A stretch of 64,000 bases of DNA, from NCBI RefSeq assembly GCF_020405205.1, contig NZ_CP084469.1, forward strand, positions 2,046,001 to 2,110,000. Direction: 5' to 3'. Under the pieces are notes generated by a model that worked only from the letters and a program-made list of their open reading frames with translations, did no database searches and had not been told where the DNA came from. This document shows, one piece after another, positions 63,105 through 64,000 of the stretch. The position numbers were made by a program, and so were the translations under genes. The first letter of the stretch is position 1. Each line of letters opens with the position of its first letter. This DNA comes from Natrinema salinisoli. GTDB lineage: Archaea; Halobacteriota; Halobacteria; Halobacteriales; Natrialbaceae.

Positions 63105-63184
63105 TATACCGTCACTGTAAGTCAGTGAACGCATTCGCCACAATTGCGCGGCGAATGCGTGTAACCGTTACAGTTGACGGTATA
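63105..63184. mobile_element. 80-bp MITE-like element, TATACCGTCACTGTAA family
   Basis: Ends TATACCGTCACTGTAA (63105-63120) and TTACAGTTGACGGTATA (63168-63184) are inverted repeats with one extra base in the right arm. Inside, ACGCATTCGCC (63129-63139) and GGCGAATGCGT (63150-63160) form an 11-bp perfect stem. It begins at the exact last base of the tRNA-tail module B and shares its inner sequence with the element at 8461-8540. Confidence 0.7.
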
Positions 63185-63340
63185 TTCTGTCGATATCGAC
63201 CGACGAGCGATGCGTAGCTGAGCGAGTCGCGATTTCGACGAAACGTAAACGAGAGGATTTGGAGGAGAGAAGTCGCAGCCCGGATAGCCGAGCGAGGCGA
63301 GCGAGACCGTCTTCGAGCGGTTCGAATTCCAGTCCGCGTT
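63185..63340 (+). repeat. tRNA-tail module C (degenerate)
   Basis: Shares CGACGAGCGATGCGTAGC...GCGAGT with module B, and AGAGAAGTCGCAGCC...GAGCGA...GACCGTCTTCG with module A. It ends with GGTTCGAATTCCAGTCCGCG (63319-63338), a T-arm and acceptor-like sequence from another tRNA that is not in this window. The inverted copy (GAGGATTTGG, 63252-63261) is only partly complementary. Confidence 0.55.
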
Positions 63341-63436
63341 TTTCGGATCGGGGCGTCCCGGAGAGACGACTCTCGATGCCGCCGCTGGCCGGAGGTGACG
63401 TCAACGGGGAAGGGGAAGGGTAGGGGGAGGAGCGTG

Positions 63437-63550
63437 TCAGCGCTCGAGTTCGACCGGGGAGTCAGTCGAGATCCAGCAGCGGGGGTCATCCGGATCTCTG
63501 AGTTCGAGACTGCCGCTTTGACACACCACCATTTCGTATCGGTCGTTCAT
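63437..63550 (-). CDS. 37-residue micro-protein
   Basis: ATG at 63550 to TGA at 63437. The product begins NDRYEMVVCQSGSLELRD and ends RCWISTDSPVELER. The end WISTDSPVELER is like the end of other very small haloarchaeal proteins (W-I-x-[SA]-D-x-x-V). Two cysteines are too few for a zinc site by itself. Probable but unproved gene. Confidence 0.55.
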   Translation of the reverse strand: MNDRYEMVVCQSGSLELRDPDDPRCWISTDSPVELER

Positions 63551-63729
63551 GATGACCCCGCTATCGACTCGTCCGGGATCGGATATCGTAACGGGGCGCA
63601 TACCGATCGCTCGGATCGACGTAAAAACATCATACTACTGTAATCGGAGGTGGTCGGAACTGGTATTTTGCGCTGTCGCGCCCGATCGCGATCGGATAAC
63701 CCTTTGCTCCGGCAGCGCGTGGAACAACC

Positions 63730-64000
63730 ATGTGCGGTCGCTATACGCTCGTCGTCGAGCAGGACGATCTCGAGTCGCGCTTCGACGCCCGGTTTCGGGA
63801 CGCGGCGTTCGCCCCTCGCTACAACGTGGCTCCCGGACAGGAGCTACCGGTAATCACGAACGAGGAGCCGGAGACGTTCCGGCACCTCGAGTGGGGGCTG
63901 GTCCCGTCGTGGGCCGACGACGACAGCGGCGGGCTGGTCAACGCGCGGGCGGAGTCCGTCGACGAGAAACCGAGTTTTCGGGAGGCGTACGAGCGACGGC
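63730..64000 (+). CDS. SRAP-family protein (HMCES/YedK), truncated by window end
   Basis: The first 90 residues are visible. MCGRYTLVVEQDDLESRF starts with the catalytic Cys2 that becomes the N-terminus and forms a thiazolidine crosslink with abasic sites in single-stranded DNA. PRYNVAPGQELPVI, EWGLVPSWA and VNARAESVDEKPSFREAY are family motifs. The gene continues beyond the window. Confidence 0.93.
   Translation, partial: MCGRYTLVVEQDDLESRFDARFRDAAFAPRYNVAPGQELPVITNEEPETFRHLEWGLVPSWADDDSGGLVNARAESVDEKPSFREAYERR

Noticed and set aside
63319-63338. Third tRNA gene at the right end
   Set aside because: Only a T-arm and acceptor-like 3' part is visible; no 5' acceptor, D-arm or anticodon arm precedes it.

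Overview
The window is a high-GC chromosomal segment of a haloarchaeon. The proteins are strongly acidic, the ribosomal genes follow archaeal order and include archaeal-type eL19, eL32, eS4 and the RNase P protein Rnp1, many genes look leaderless with TATA-like boxes about 27 bases upstream, and HalOD1 domains and very small zinc-finger proteins are present. The gene content resembles Natrialbales such as Natrinema or Haloterrigena, but that placement is an inference.

From left to right: 202-4292 holds a DUF106 (YidC/EMC3-like) membrane protein, an intruding pilin-like surface protein, adenylate kinase and a small hypothetical gene. 4883-12746 is a terminal-oxidase region: coxB, a fused cox I+III gene, a membrane-anchored subtilisin-like protease, two membrane proteins and a subunit IV-like protein. 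13370-27900 is one very compact minus-strand operon running from a SPOUT-type methyltransferase through uL3 to uL15 and secY, with most neighbours overlapping or within a few bases. 28204-39231 holds tRNA-Gly, methenyl-H4MPT cyclohydrolase, proline biosynthesis (proC-proB-proA), a Gdt1-type transporter, a GTPBP1-type GTPase and pyrF, with small zinc proteins between them. 39277-52505 is mixed metabolism: VOC enzymes, dehalogenase-like enzymes, peroxiredoxin, AI-2E-type permease, methyltransferase, methylglyoxal synthase, HAD phosphatase, RNase H and a DMT transporter. 52687-58302 looks like one catabolic or oxidative unit: acyl-CoA synthetase, IclR regulator, and a divergent Tat-exported small subunit with a GMC flavoprotein. 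58465-62118 is an accessory, more AT-rich part with small zinc proteins, an Lrp regulator, a HalOD1 protein and a receiver-like protein lacking its phosphoacceptor. The right end carries RidA, tRNA-Ser, a micro-protein and a truncated SRAP gene.

The most unusual material is non-coding. Two copies, 13 kb apart, of a roughly 360-bp element are built almost entirely from consecutive short perfect hairpins; stems are exchanged or flipped between copies while the architecture is kept. Both tRNA genes are followed by structured modules bounded by an inverted and a direct copy of the tRNA T-arm, and a third degenerate module lies beside the second. There are four small inverted-repeat (MITE-like) elements; the two copies of one family each supply the last codons and stop codon of a neighbouring gene. 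A possible structured RNA with a TATA-like box upstream lies at 58900-58987. No CRISPR array, rRNA or intact transposase was seen.
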